DNA of 64,000 nt from positions 25,914 through 89,913 of the forward strand of contig JAUYAL010000056.1 of the NCBI GenBank assembly GCA_030693535.1, given 5' to 3'. Below are positions 30,268 through 38,739 of the stretch, one piece after another (positions within the stretch are counted from its first letter, which is position 1; every line of letters begins with the position of its first letter). The notes under the pieces were generated by a model, which ran no database searches, was not told where the DNA came from, and worked only from the letters and a program-made list of their open reading frames with translations. Position numbers and translations under genes: made by a program. This DNA is from Methylotenera sp. (GTDB taxonomy: Bacteria; Pseudomonadota; Gammaproteobacteria; Burkholderiales; Methylophilaceae).

Positions 30268-32039
30268 ATCCCCTCCTTCACATCTTCATCATTACCTACA
30301 AGTACCACATTATTATTTGGTGCATCTTGTTGAACAGAAAACATGCGTAAGGTATCGGCCATCACCGCACTAAACACAGGCGCAGCAACTGCTCCTCCAT
30401 AATAAGCGCCGTTACTTGGCTCATCTATCATCACAGCAATAATGAATCGCGGATTAGAGGCTGGCGCCATTCCAACAAATGAAGCAACGTATTTATCATC
30501 AATATAACCATGATCACCTAGCTTATGCGCAGTACCTGTTTTACCGCCCACGCGATAGCCAAGCACTTGCGCTTTGATTGCGGTACCGCCTGGCTGCACA
30601 ACCATCTCAAGCATATTTTTTACTTGGTTCGCTGTAGCTGCTGAGAAAACTTGGTGTCCTACTGGCGGTTCATTAGCACTTTCATTGATTTTTAATAAAG
30701 AGATTGGGCGCAACTCACCTTCGTTGGCGAATACCGTATACAGCCTTGCCATTTGTAATAAAGTTACGCTAATACCATGCCCAAATGACATGGTAGCCAT
30801 TTCAATTGGGCGCCAAGTTTTATAGGGACGCAAACGACCAGCCGCTTCCCCTGGAAAGCCAACTCCTTCAATATGCCCAAGTCCAAGCTCGTTATAGATA
30901 TTCCACATAAACTGCTTGTCCAGCGTTAATGCAATTTTGGAAGCCCCTACGTTAGAAGATTTTTGAATTATTTCTGCAACAGTTAACACCTCTTGTGGGT
31001 GCGAATCGTGGATAGTTGCCGGCCCTATGCTCAGGCGACCTGGTGCCGTTTGTATTTTTGTTTCTGACGAATATTTGCCAGACTCTAAAGCGGCGGCGGC
31101 AGTGACAGGCTTTAATGTTGAACCTGGTTCATAGTTGTCAATAAGCGCACGGTTACGCGTCTTACCTTTAATATTGATCGGATTATTCGGGTTGTAGGTA
31201 GGAGCGTTCGCCATAGCAAGCACTTCGCCAGTTTTAGCATCTAAAACCACCACTGAGCCACCTAGCGCTTTGTGAGTCTCGACTGCTTTCACTAATTCAC
31301 GATGCGCCAAATACTGAATGCGAAGATCTAAAGCTAACGCTAAATCACGGCCATCTTGCGGAACAACAACTGCCTGTAAATCTTCAATAATATGACCTGC
31401 TCTATCCTTAATCACACGACGACCGCCGTCCTTACCTGACAACATCGCATTTTTTGCCAGTTCAAAACCCTCCAAACCTCTATCTCCCGAACCTTTATCT
31501 CCAGGTCCTGTAAAACCCACCATGTGCGCAGAAACATCTCCTGATGGATAATAACGTTTGTATTCGCGTTGCAAATCAATACCTGGGATACCTAGCTTCA
31601 TTACTTTTGCGGCTAACTCAGGTGAAATACGACGCTTTAAGTAAACAAACTCACGCTCACTATTGGCGAGTTTCGTCTTCACCACATCAATCTTTAGGTT
31701 TAATAACGCAGCTAATTGTTTAGTTTGCTCCGTATCAATTTTCACGTCTGGCGGACTCGCCCACACAGACTCAACTGGCGTGCTAATTGCTAACAATTCG
31801 CCATTTCTATCTGTAATTTTGCCCCGTTGCGATGTTAAAACAAGACTACGGCTATATCGCGCATCCCCCTTATCTTGTAAAAACTCTTTATGAATTCCCT
31901 GCAAATAAATACCACGTCCTAGTAGCGTAGCAAAACCCAGCAAAACGACTACTAATAGCACACGTCGGCGCCAAGCAGGCAACTTCACCACGATAGGGCT
32001 ATGAACAGGCGTTCTAATCGGCATGCGCATAGCCATCAT
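30264..32039 (-). CDS. ftsI: Septal peptidoglycan transpeptidase FtsI (PBP3)
   Basis: Class B penicillin-binding protein that crosslinks septal peptidoglycan with FtsW. A short cytoplasmic N-terminus and a membrane helix (VLLVVVLLGFATLLG) precede the pedestal domain. The transpeptidase motifs are STLK near residue 306 in YEPGSTLKPV, SSN in IIQKSSNVGASK, and KTG near residue 499 in VGGKTGTAHK. At 591 residues it is normal. Four-base overlaps with ftsL and murE indicate coupled translation. Confidence 0.97.
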   Translation of the reverse strand: MMAMRMPIRTPVHSPIVVKLPAWRRRVLLVVVLLGFATLLGRGIYLQGIHKEFLQDKGDARYSRSLVLTSQRGKITDRNGELLAISTPVESVWASPPDVKIDTEQTKQLAALLNLKIDVVKTKLANSEREFVYLKRRISPELAAKVMKLGIPGIDLQREYKRYYPSGDVSAHMVGFTGPGDKGSGDRGLEGFELAKNAMLSGKDGGRRVIKDRAGHIIEDLQAVVVPQDGRDLALALDLRIQYLAHRELVKAVETHKALGGSVVVLDAKTGEVLAMANAPTYNPNNPINIKGKTRNRALIDNYEPGSTLKPVTAAAALESGKYSSETKIQTAPGRLSIGPATIHDSHPQEVLTVAEIIQKSSNVGASKIALTLDKQFMWNIYNELGLGHIEGVGFPGEAAGRLRPYKTWRPIEMATMSFGHGISVTLLQMARLYTVFANEGELRPISLLKINESANEPPVGHQVFSAATANQVKNMLEMVVQPGGTAIKAQVLGYRVGGKTGTAHKLGDHGYIDDKYVASFVGMAPASNPRFIIAVMIDEPSNGAYYGGAVAAPVFSAVMADTLRMFSVQQDAPNNNVVLVGNDEDVKEGM

Positions 32040-32374
32040 TGCACCGCCCCAATACTAGATTGCACATCCAGTGACTTGGCATCTTGTTTTTGCTCGGCCG
32101 AAACATTTGTTTTTGTTGTGGATACCACTTGCACACGCTTTGCATCTGGAACTTGCATTTGCATTTGCTGTGTTGCAATTTGCTCTATACGCGAATGCAT
32201 GGCCCAGGTACTTTGCTCTAGCTGCAATTGACCATATTCCTGCTCGATTTGTTTTGCAGATTTATTACTTTGTTCTAGCTCAATGTAAAGGTTGCGCGCT
32301 TTGTGCTGTGAATTCACTAAGCCTAAAGCAGAGAACATCAACGCAAAAAATAAAATGAGATTTAGCCGTGTCAT
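32036..32374 (-). CDS. ftsL: Cell division protein FtsL
   Basis: Small bitopic divisome protein that pairs with FtsB and FtsQ. A membrane helix, [19 protein letters not shown], is at residues 4-22. A predicted coiled coil of about 50 residues follows ([20 protein letters not shown]...). At 112 residues and between rsmH and ftsI, the identification rests on topology and position, since FtsL sequences vary greatly. Confidence 0.92.
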   Translation of the reverse strand: MTRLNLILFFALMFSALGLVNSQHKARNLYIELEQSNKSAKQIEQEYGQLQLEQSTWAMHSRIEQIATQQMQMQVPDAKRVQVVSTTKTNVSAEQKQDAKSLDVQSSIGAVQ

Positions 32375-33423
32375 GCTACGTTTGTTCTTTCAGCCACACG
32401 CAATACTGCACTTCTTGAGCGCGGATTCGCTTTTACTTCTTTTGCACTTGGCTTAATGGATTTACCTACATTCTTTAATTTTGGCTGTGGCAAATCCGCC
32501 GCACGTACAGGAAAGTTAGAAGGCAAGTCATCGCGATTCGCTTGATCGCGTATGAACTGCTTCACAATACGGTCTTCTAGGGAGTGAAAACTAATCACGG
32601 CTAATCGGCCTTGTGGCGCCAACAATGCCAAACATTGCGGCATAGTTAACGATAACTCCTCAAGCTCTTGATTGACGAAAATCCGTAAAGCTTGAAATGT
32701 ACGCGTTGCGGGGTTCTGGCCAGGCTCAAACCGCGTGACTGCCCCTGCCACGACCTTGGCAAGTTGCCCTGTAGTGGTGATGGCGCGCCCGTCATTGCGC
32801 TCCGCAATAATCGCCCTTGCAATCTGCTTAGCAAACCGTTCTTCACCATAATTTTTTATAACCTCCCCTAAATGCTGCTCTGTTGTCTCGGCTAAAAAAT
32901 CCGCCGCTGTTTGCCCACTGCTTTGATCCATGCGCATATCAAGTGGCGCATCGTACCTAAAACTAAATCCGCGAATTGCATCATCGATTTGCGGTGAAGA
33001 AATACCCAAATCAAGCAAAATGCCGTCTACTTTTGAAACACCCATTGCATTTAACTTAGCCTGCATACCCGCAAAATGACTATGCACCATGCTAAAACGT
33101 GAATCTGTAATTTCTTTGCTTGACTCAATCGCCTTCAAATCGCGGTCAAACGCAATCAAACGGCCTTTTGCACCAAGCTGTTCTAATATTTTTCTTGAAT
33201 GTCCTCCACGACCAAATGTGCCATCCACATAAACTCCATCCGCCTTAACCTCTAAAACCTGCACCGCTTCATCAAGCAGCACCGTAATATGTGAATTTGG
33301 ATTTGGATTTGTTAACTCTGACACTTCTGTTTGCTGCTTTTCTAAATTTAAAGCGCCTTTTGCAGACGTTTTTTTTGGAGACAATGAGGCTTTGGTGGGC
33401 GCGCTGTTCACGCCCTTAATCAC
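32371..33423 (-). CDS. rsmH: 16S rRNA (cytosine1402-N4)-methyltransferase
   Basis: RsmH (MraW) methylates N4 of C1402 in 16S rRNA. SAM-binding [34 protein letters not shown] and [15 protein letters not shown] are its signatures, and the C-terminal half has [15 protein letters not shown]. It begins with GTG overlapping the mraZ stop by four bases. About 45 residues, rich in Lys, Ser and Thr, precede the usual start of the family at [10 protein letters not shown]; no later start codon with a ribosome site replaces this. The length of 350 is therefore longer than the usual 310-315. Confidence 0.96.
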   Translation of the reverse strand: MIKGVNSAPTKASLSPKKTSAKGALNLEKQQTEVSELTNPNPNSHITVLLDEAVQVLEVKADGVYVDGTFGRGGHSRKILEQLGAKGRLIAFDRDLKAIESSKEITDSRFSMVHSHFAGMQAKLNAMGVSKVDGILLDLGISSPQIDDAIRGFSFRYDAPLDMRMDQSSGQTAADFLAETTEQHLGEVIKNYGEERFAKQIARAIIAERNDGRAITTTGQLAKVVAGAVTRFEPGQNPATRTFQALRIFVNQELEELSLTMPQCLALLAPQGRLAVISFHSLEDRIVKQFIRDQANRDDLPSNFPVRAADLPQPKLKNVGKSIKPSAKEVKANPRSRSAVLRVAERTNVA

Positions 33424-33866
33424 AGCGAGAAGCCCTCGAGTTCTGATGGCATGGTGAAATTATCATCCTGCATTACTTGTGCAAGTTGTGCACGCCAAGC
33501 TTCCATATTCCACAATTCAAAATGGCTACCTTGACCTACCAACATCACTTCTTTATCTAACCCTGCAAAATCTCGCAACACTGGCGACACCAGCATGCGA
33601 CCTGCGCTATCCATTGATACATCTTCCGCATAACCCACTAACAAACGCTGCAAAGCGCTTGATTGCTTATCAAATGATGATAACGCCATCATCTTGGCTT
33701 GAATCGGCTCCCAAGCAGGTTGTGTATATAACAACAAGCAACGATGTGGATGCGCAGTCAACACCAAATCACCAGCACATTGAAGCTGCAAAGCTTCTCT
33801 ATGCTTAGTTGGCACAGCTAATCTGCCTTTAGCATCCAAACTTAATGATGTTGCGCCGCGAAACAT
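33420..33866 (-). CDS. mraZ: Transcriptional regulator MraZ
   Basis: AbrB-fold DNA-binding protein that represses the dcw operon in E. coli. Two DXXXR-containing MraZ repeats are seen: [15 protein letters not shown] near residue 9 and [15 protein letters not shown] near residue 85. Length of 148 residues is normal. It is the first gene of the dcw cluster, and its binding-box repeats lie about 100 bases upstream, so autoregulation is likely. Confidence 0.97.
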   Translation of the reverse strand: MFRGATSLSLDAKGRLAVPTKHREALQLQCAGDLVLTAHPHRCLLLYTQPAWEPIQAKMMALSSFDKQSSALQRLLVGYAEDVSMDSAGRMLVSPVLRDFAGLDKEVMLVGQGSHFELWNMEAWRAQLAQVMQDDNFTMPSELEGFSL

Positions 33867-33965
33867 GTTTTAATAATTAACCTAAATTTTTACTAAAATT
33901 AATAAAAAAAGTGAGGAAGTTCTAACTGCCCTTAGTTTCAGCTAAAAACGATTTAAGTAGAAAAT

Positions 33966-33991
33966 CTCCACAAAACCCCACTTTTCCCCAC
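33966..33991 (-). promoter_or_regulatory. MraZ boxes upstream of mraZ
   Basis: On the minus strand GTGGGG (33991-33986), GTGGGG (33981-33976) and GTGGAG (33971-33966) recur every 10 bases. This matches the known MraZ operator of repeated GTGGG units spaced by five bases. They lie 100-125 bases before the mraZ ATG and probably mark the dcw promoter region. Confidence 0.8.
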
Positions 33992-34308
33992 TAATGTGAA
34001 CTATAGATAAAAAAATTGAGCAATGCAAGCCCTTTTTTACTATTTTTTCCATATATCTCAATGACTTAGCGCATTTTCATGATAAAAATAATATCGTTAT
34101 AAATTAATAACATACGAAATTAAGTGAATGTAGATTATTAGAACAATGCTGAAAGCAATTGAATTGTAATTGGCGAGGTTAAAACGGTGAAAATGAAGAA
34201 TGTTTGAATTATTAAGGTCGCTATTCCTGCATACGACTTTGCAAGCGCTTTAGCACTTAGCCAATCGGAGTGCCTGCGGTGTGCAAGCAAAGAATGGCGA
34301 GAAATTTA
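33992..34308. other. Intergenic region between mraZ operator and rnpB
   Basis: About 317 AT-rich bases between the MraZ boxes and the 3' end of rnpB. No convincing gene, hairpin terminator or repeat was seen. It should contain the rnpB 3' processing region and upstream promoter elements for mraZ. Confidence 0.4.
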
Positions 34309-34650
34309 GTGAAGCTGGCCGATAAGCCGGGTTCTGTAGGCCTTATTACTAAGGCTGACAGTCATTCATCTAGGCGCACAATTGCTTGTACGCTCAAGCA
34401 ACCTACCCGCTAGCAGCGCGAACCACGCCTTATTACCATAAGGTAAAGTGCCAGCCTATTTGGTCTTGCTGCGAATGGAGGTTACCGCGTTTCACCGTAA
34501 CTAAATACGCTCGTCTCTGTGGCCCTATTCCGCGCCTTATACTTGGTTACCCAAGCTTTCAACGTACGGCCGTTAGCCGTCATCCCGCTCTATGCAGCCC
34601 GGACTTTCCTCCCCTCACTTACGTGAGCGGCGACTGTCTAGCCAGCTTCA
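34309..34650 (-). ncRNA. rnpB: RNase P RNA (class A)
   Basis: Catalytic RNA of RNase P, which matures tRNA 5' ends. On the minus strand the 5' end reads GAAGCTGGCTAGACAGTCGC, followed by the universal core GAGGAAAGTCCGGGCT at about 34597-34614. AGAACCCGGCTTATCGGCC (34317-34336) and a terminal AGCTTC pair back to the 5' end as P1. About 340 bases is normal for the bacterial A type. rnpB next to mraZ and close to rsmI is also the order in Pseudomonas. Apparent open frames across it are not genes. Confidence 0.96.
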
Positions 34651-34671
34651 AGCGTATTTTACCACGCTACC

Positions 34672-34702
34672 CCGTCATTCTGAGCAAAGCAAAGAATGAC
34701 GG
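34672..34702. repeat. Short inverted repeat upstream of rnpB
   Basis: CCGTCATTCT (34672-34681) and AGAATGACGG (34693-34702) are perfect 10-base arms around GAGCAAAGCAA. The core CATTCTGAGCAAAGCAAAGA is close to that of the repeat at 7640, suggesting a dispersed family. It lies between pyrC and rnpB on the minus strand, so it could also end pyrC transcription. Confidence 0.65.
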
Positions 34703-34826
34703 CCGTGCATAAATGTTTTTTACCTAAATCCGCGGCTACCCTGCCTGATATTTATATTTCTAAAACTTAGCCTACAGCTTTTGAGGTTTAAACTGTTTCT
34801 AAGAATTTATAAAATACTTAAATTAA

Positions 34827-35903
34827 CTATCTCAACTTCCACTGCAAAATCTGCCCAGCCCTCAACGGCACCAACACATCACCACCATCAAACGGCAAAC
34901 TCTCTGGCACTTTCCAACTCTCTCTCACCAAAATAATAGGTGCTATATTCCTCGGCAAACCATAAAAATCCGCCCCATAAAAACTTGCAAACCCCTCCAG
35001 CTTATCCAAAGCACCCGCCGATTCAAATGCCTCCGCATAAAGCTCTATCGCCGTATGCGCAGTGTACATACCCGCACATCCACAAGCCGCTTCTTTAGTG
35101 TGTCTTGCATGTGGCGCGCTATCTGTGCCTAAGAAAAATTTAGGGTTGCCAGAAGTGGCAGCTTCTACCAAAGCCACACGATGCTCTTCGCGCTTTAAGA
35201 TTGGCAGGCAATAGTGATGTGGCTGTATGCCGCCTTTAAACATATCATTACGGTTCATCAATAAATGATGTGCAGTAATGGTTGCGGCAACATTATTTGG
35301 CGCACTCATCACAAAATCAGCAGCATCTTTAGTGGTGATATGCTCAAACACGATTTTTAAAGCTGGATATTTTTCTAATAGCGGAATCATATGTCGCTCA
35401 ATAAACACACGCTCCCGATCAAACACATCCACATCAGCATCGGTCACTTCTGCATGCGCTAACAGCGGCAACCCAAGCTTTTCCATCGCCTCCAGTGCGC
35501 TTGTACATTTATCTAAGCTGGTCACGCCTGAATCGCTATTGGTGGTGGCACCCGCTGGATATAACTTCACACCGTGGATAATGCCACTAGCTTTTGCTTT
35601 TGCAATTTCTTCAGCTGTAGTGTTATCAGTCAGGTACAAGGTCATCAGTGGCTCAAACTGCATACCTGCTGGTAACGCATCTAAAATACGTTGGCGATAA
35701 GCTGTCGCTAACTCAGTAGTTGTGACTGGTGGACGCAAGTTAGGCATAACTATGGCACGAGCAAACTGTTTAGCAGTATCTGGCAGAACCGCTTTTAAGG
35801 CTGCGTCATCACGTAAGTGTAGGTGCCAGTCGTCTGGGCGTGTGATACTGATTGAAGTCATGGTAAGTGGGTTTGGAGTCATCATATTAAAGGCTTTATC
35901 CAA
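34827..35903 (-). CDS. pyrC: Dihydroorotase
   Basis: Zinc enzyme of pyrimidine synthesis that cyclises carbamoyl aspartate. Metal-binding HLHLRD follows ITRPDDW near residue 25. The likely carbamylated lysine is in [18 protein letters not shown], and [13 protein letters not shown] and [18 protein letters not shown] complete the site. This is the short E. coli-type (class II) enzyme of about 345 residues. The first 14 residues may not be translated, since the family starts at [12 protein letters not shown] (ATG at 35861). No ribosome site decides it. Confidence 0.97.
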   Translation of the reverse strand: MDKAFNMMTPNPLTMTSISITRPDDWHLHLRDDAALKAVLPDTAKQFARAIVMPNLRPPVTTTELATAYRQRILDALPAGMQFEPLMTLYLTDNTTAEEIAKAKASGIIHGVKLYPAGATTNSDSGVTSLDKCTSALEAMEKLGLPLLAHAEVTDADVDVFDRERVFIERHMIPLLEKYPALKIVFEHITTKDAADFVMSAPNNVAATITAHHLLMNRNDMFKGGIQPHHYCLPILKREEHRVALVEAATSGNPKFFLGTDSAPHARHTKEAACGCAGMYTAHTAIELYAEAFESAGALDKLEGFASFYGADFYGLPRNIAPIILVRESWKVPESLPFDGGDVLVPLRAGQILQWKLR

Positions 35904-35921
35904 TCGATTTTAATTGTTAAT

Positions 35922-36770
35922 TTAAGTATTCTCTTTTAACTTTAATGCAAATTCGTACAACACATTTTTCTTTTCATAGGTAATTTCGGTGGCCAACTTG
36001 ACCGCCTGCTTAAGCGGCAAATCGGCAAGTAACAACTTCAAGACTCTCACTGCTTCCTCTGGAATCTCCTCTACCTCTTTTACCGCAGCAGTTTCTACCA
36101 ACAACACAAACTCACCACGCTGTTGATTTTTATCTGCCTGCAACCAAGCACTAGCTTCACTTGCAGCGCAGGTGTAAAACGTCTCAAATGTCTTGGTAAT
36201 TTCACGCGCAAAGGTCAAACGACGTTCTGCACCTAGCACGTTCGCTATGTCTTCCACACATTCAACAATTCGATGCGGCGCTTCGTAGAACACCAAAGTC
36301 ACGGTTTGAGATTTTAAGCTTTCTAACACCTTGCGCCGCGCAGCACCGCTGGCTGGTAAAAAGCCGTGAAAGTGAAAGCCATTTTGCGTAATGCCAGAAG
36401 CAGACAAGGCAGCAATGACAGCGCTCGCGCCTGGAATAGGCACCACTTTAACACCCGCTTTACGCACCAAGTCAACCACAACAGCACCTGGATCGCTAAC
36501 GCCTGGTGTGCCAGCATCAGTTACCAATGCGATATTCTCGCCTGCTTGAAGTTGTGATAATAACTTTTCGGCGGATTGATGCTCATTATGTTCATGTACG
36601 GCAATGAGCTTTTTGCTAATGCCAAAATGCGATAACAACCCTGAGGTGTGGCGTGTATCCTCGGCCGCGATGGCGTTGACTGTTTTAAGTGTTTCTAAGC
36701 CTCGAATGGTAATATCACCCAAGTTGCCGATTGGCGTTGCAACCACATATAATGTACCGAAATTATTCAT
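35922..36770 (-). CDS. rsmI: 16S rRNA (cytidine1402-2'-O)-methyltransferase
   Basis: RsmI 2'-O-methylates C1402, the same nucleotide that RsmH methylates on N4. N-terminal LYVVATPIGNLGDITIRGLE and AAEDTRHTSGLLSHFGI, then TDAGTPGVSDPG, PIPGASAVIAALSASG and FHGFLPASGAARR are its signatures. Length 282 residues. It is divergent from the broken yraN, as is usual for this pair. Confidence 0.97.
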   Translation of the reverse strand: MNNFGTLYVVATPIGNLGDITIRGLETLKTVNAIAAEDTRHTSGLLSHFGISKKLIAVHEHNEHQSAEKLLSQLQAGENIALVTDAGTPGVSDPGAVVVDLVRKAGVKVVPIPGASAVIAALSASGITQNGFHFHGFLPASGAARRKVLESLKSQTVTLVFYEAPHRIVECVEDIANVLGAERRLTFAREITKTFETFYTCAASEASAWLQADKNQQRGEFVLLVETAAVKEVEEIPEEAVRVLKLLLADLPLKQAVKLATEITYEKKNVLYEFALKLKENT

Positions 36771-36805
36771 AACCGAGAGTTTACAACTTAGAGAATATAT
36801 CGCCT

Positions 36806-37154
36806 ATGAAAATGAATAAAAACAATGCTGGCTTAGAAGCAGAAAACCTTGCTTTAACTTATTTAAACAATCATGGGCTTAAATTAGAAGATCAAATCTA
36901 TCAATGTAAATACGGTGAAATTGATTTGATTATGAAAGACGCCAAAACTCTTGTATTTACTTAGGTTAATGTCCAATAACCATTTTGGCGGCGCTGGCAC
37001 AAATATTACTCCGAAAAAACTACAAAAACCAATTCTGACCGCGCAACATTATTTGCAAAAGCACAGTAATTGCTTATGTCACTTTGATGCCATCTTAATG
37101 AACAAGGCCGATACCAACCAGATAGAATGGGTGCGTAATGCATTTGACGCATAA
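36806..37154 (+). pseudogene. YraN-family nuclease-like gene, disrupted
   Basis: The UPF0102/YraN family has an endonuclease-like fold and normally lies beside rsmI, as here. The first part, from ATG 36806, reads MKMNKNNAGLEAENLALTYL... up to GEIDLIMKDAKTLVF and then meets TAG at 36962. The remainder continues in another frame: SNNHFGGAGTNITPKKLQ to NQIEWVRNAFDA, ending at 37154. The expected joining sequence (VEVR and a following residue) is altered, so there is both a stop and a frameshift at about 36960-36975. Either the gene is inactive or the base calls are wrong there. Length matches the family (about 116 codons). Confidence 0.85.
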
Positions 37155-37218
37155 AAGGCGTATCATTCGCAAAAATAAATGATAGTTTCTCAATTGCTCT
37201 CAATTTAAGGAGTCTAGT

Positions 37219-37794
37219 ATGAACAAAAAAATCGCAATAAAACTTATATTATCAGCAACGCTCATTTCACAAATTACGGCCTGCGTGCCTGTTGTCGTAG
37301 GCGGAGCGGCAGCTGGTGGTGCCATAGCCGCTGACAGACGTACTTCTGGCATTTACGTTGAAGATGAAAATATCGAACTAAAAGCCCTTAAACAAATGGA
37401 AACTAACTTAGGTGAAAATGCACACGTAAATGTTACCAGCTACAACCGCAATGTGTTGCTAACAGGTGAAGTGCCTACTGTCGAATCTAAAGCTAAAGCT
37501 GAAAATATAGTAAAAGAAGTTACTAATACACGCGCTGTAACCAATGAAATTATTGTAGGGCCAAAATCATCTTTAGGCTCACGTAGTAATGACACTTATT
37601 TAACATCTAAAGTGAAAACGAAATTTATCACTGAAAATAAATTTCCAGCAAACTATGTCAAGGTAGTGACAGAAAATAGCGTGGTTTATTTATTGGGCAT
37701 AGTAACTAAAGCAGAAGGTGACGCCGCAGCAGACATTGCTAGCAATACTGACGGCGTATCTAAGGTAGTTAAGGTATTTGAATATATGCCTTAG
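37219..37794 (+). CDS. dolP: BON-domain lipoprotein, DolP/YraP-like
   Basis: A 191-residue outer-membrane-type lipoprotein. The signal peptide ends in ITAC, with the lipidated cysteine at residue 22. Two BON domains follow: about residues 45-115 (LLTGEVPTVESKAKAENIVK) and 120-190 (VVYLLGIVTKAEGDAAADIA). E. coli DolP has the same plan and lies near rsmI and yraN, so synteny supports the name. DolP helps maintain outer-membrane integrity. AAGGAG just before ATG 37219 gives a strong ribosome site. Confidence 0.88.
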   Translation: MNKKIAIKLILSATLISQITACVPVVVGGAAAGGAIAADRRTSGIYVEDENIELKALKQMETNLGENAHVNVTSYNRNVLLTGEVPTVESKAKAENIVKEVTNTRAVTNEIIVGPKSSLGSRSNDTYLTSKVKTKFITENKFPANYVKVVTENSVVYLLGIVTKAEGDAAADIASNTDGVSKVVKVFEYMP

Positions 37795-37864
37795 CACTTC
37801 AAAACACTCACTTTTAACAAATGACAACCAGCTTAAATTACATAACAAACGGCAACCAAATCAA

Positions 37865-38182
37865 ATGACAAACGAACACAAAAAAATGCAAACACATGGC
37901 GAAATTATCATAGAAAGCAATACTAGAGCAGGTAAGCCTTTTCGCCCTAGCGACTGGGTGGACCGTATGTGCAGTACATACGCAACCTTTGGTGACGATC
38001 GAAAACTTAAATATTCGCCTTACTTAAAACCCAAAGTTTTGAATGGCGGGCGTTGCCTAGCAGTAGATTTAAAATTAAAAACTGTTAATCCTGAAGGTTA
38101 TGCTCAATTAATGCACTTTGCTGATGAAAATCAACTAAACATTCTTGACGCCGAAGGCAATTCTATCGCCGTGCCTCATTAA
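37865..38182 (+). CDS. DUF3579 domain protein
   Basis: About 105 residues in a family found mainly in betaproteobacteria. The core reads GKPFRPSDWVDRMCSTYATF, then KLKYSPYLKPKVLNGGRCLA and VNPEGYAQLMHFADENQL. No signal peptide or membrane segment is visible, and the function is unknown. The ATG at 37865 (MTNEHKKMQTHGE) is preferred over an upstream start at 37778, which would overlap dolP and add 29 atypical residues. A later ATG at 37886 is also possible. Confidence 0.82.
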   Translation: MTNEHKKMQTHGEIIIESNTRAGKPFRPSDWVDRMCSTYATFGDDRKLKYSPYLKPKVLNGGRCLAVDLKLKTVNPEGYAQLMHFADENQLNILDAEGNSIAVPH

Positions 38183-38199
38183 TAAATTCACTTTGGCCT

Positions 38200-38331
38200 G
38201 CCTTGTACTGACCATGTGGAATGCGGTAGCACCCACGACCGCGATATTAATGTGGCACGCAACATTCTTGCACGAGGACATTCACGTCTAGCTGTAGGAA
38301 TCCCCTTGCTTTAGCTGGGGGAGGATGTCAA
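38200..38331 (+). mobile_element. IS605-family TnpB remnant with right end
   Basis: From 38213 a frame reads ECGSTHDRDINVARNILARG and then HSRLAVGIPLL, ending in TAG at 38312. This is the C-terminal end of TnpB/OrfB, including part of its zinc-ribbon (CGSTHDRDxNxARN), the RuvC-fold ancestor of Cas12. Only about 33 codons remain of about 400. TnpB stops close to the element's right end, and here a hairpin CCCCTTGCTTTAGCTGGGG (38302-38320) follows and the element appears to end at GTCAA near 38331. No tnpA or left end is present. Confidence 0.82.
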
Positions 38332-38618
38332 TGACTCCACACTTTCGTAATCAAACACAACACCAATAATCATGAGGTCTTTTTTTCACGTTGATCAAAT
38401 GGACTTACTAGATCTGGTATCTCCTCCAAACATTGTGGACACCAAGTAGCCCACTAATTAACCAGCACCCAATTCCCTTTATAATTGGACAACTGGTGTT
38501 TGAAACCTACGATGTCATTCAACACAAAATTTACGCTAGACGTAGCCGCCGCTATTGACGATTGACTAACAACGATGATTGACAAAACCAATGTCAGCTT
38601 GAGCAATAATTTTCGCAT
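38332..38618 (-). pseudogene. TlpA/ResA-like thioredoxin gene, broken by IS605 scar
   Basis: On the minus strand an ATG at 38618 starts a signal peptide (MRKLLLKLTLVLSIIVVSQS...), followed by VNFVLNDIVGFKHQLSNYKG and NWVLVN, typical of a TlpA/ResA redoxin. Codon 55 is TAG (38456-38454) exactly where an aromatic residue is expected. Reading past it gives WATWCPQCLEEIPDL, containing the WCxxC active site. A frameshift in a run of A follows, then MIIGVVFDYESVES up to 38332, where TnpB debris begins. The C-terminal part is gone. The intact protein would be a periplasmic thiol-disulfide reductase; this copy cannot work. Confidence 0.83.
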
Positions 38619-38739
38619 GTAACTATATATAAATGGACGTTTTTTAAACTAGATTGAACAGCAAGTTTGCAACGCCATAAAACTGCAATTCATTTTGCTA
38701 GTGTTAATATAAACAATATCATACAATCATAGTATCTGT

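Noticed and set aside
34386..34712. Open frame of about 108 codons on the plus strand
   Set aside because: It lies across rnpB, antisense to the RNase P RNA, and has no protein-like composition.
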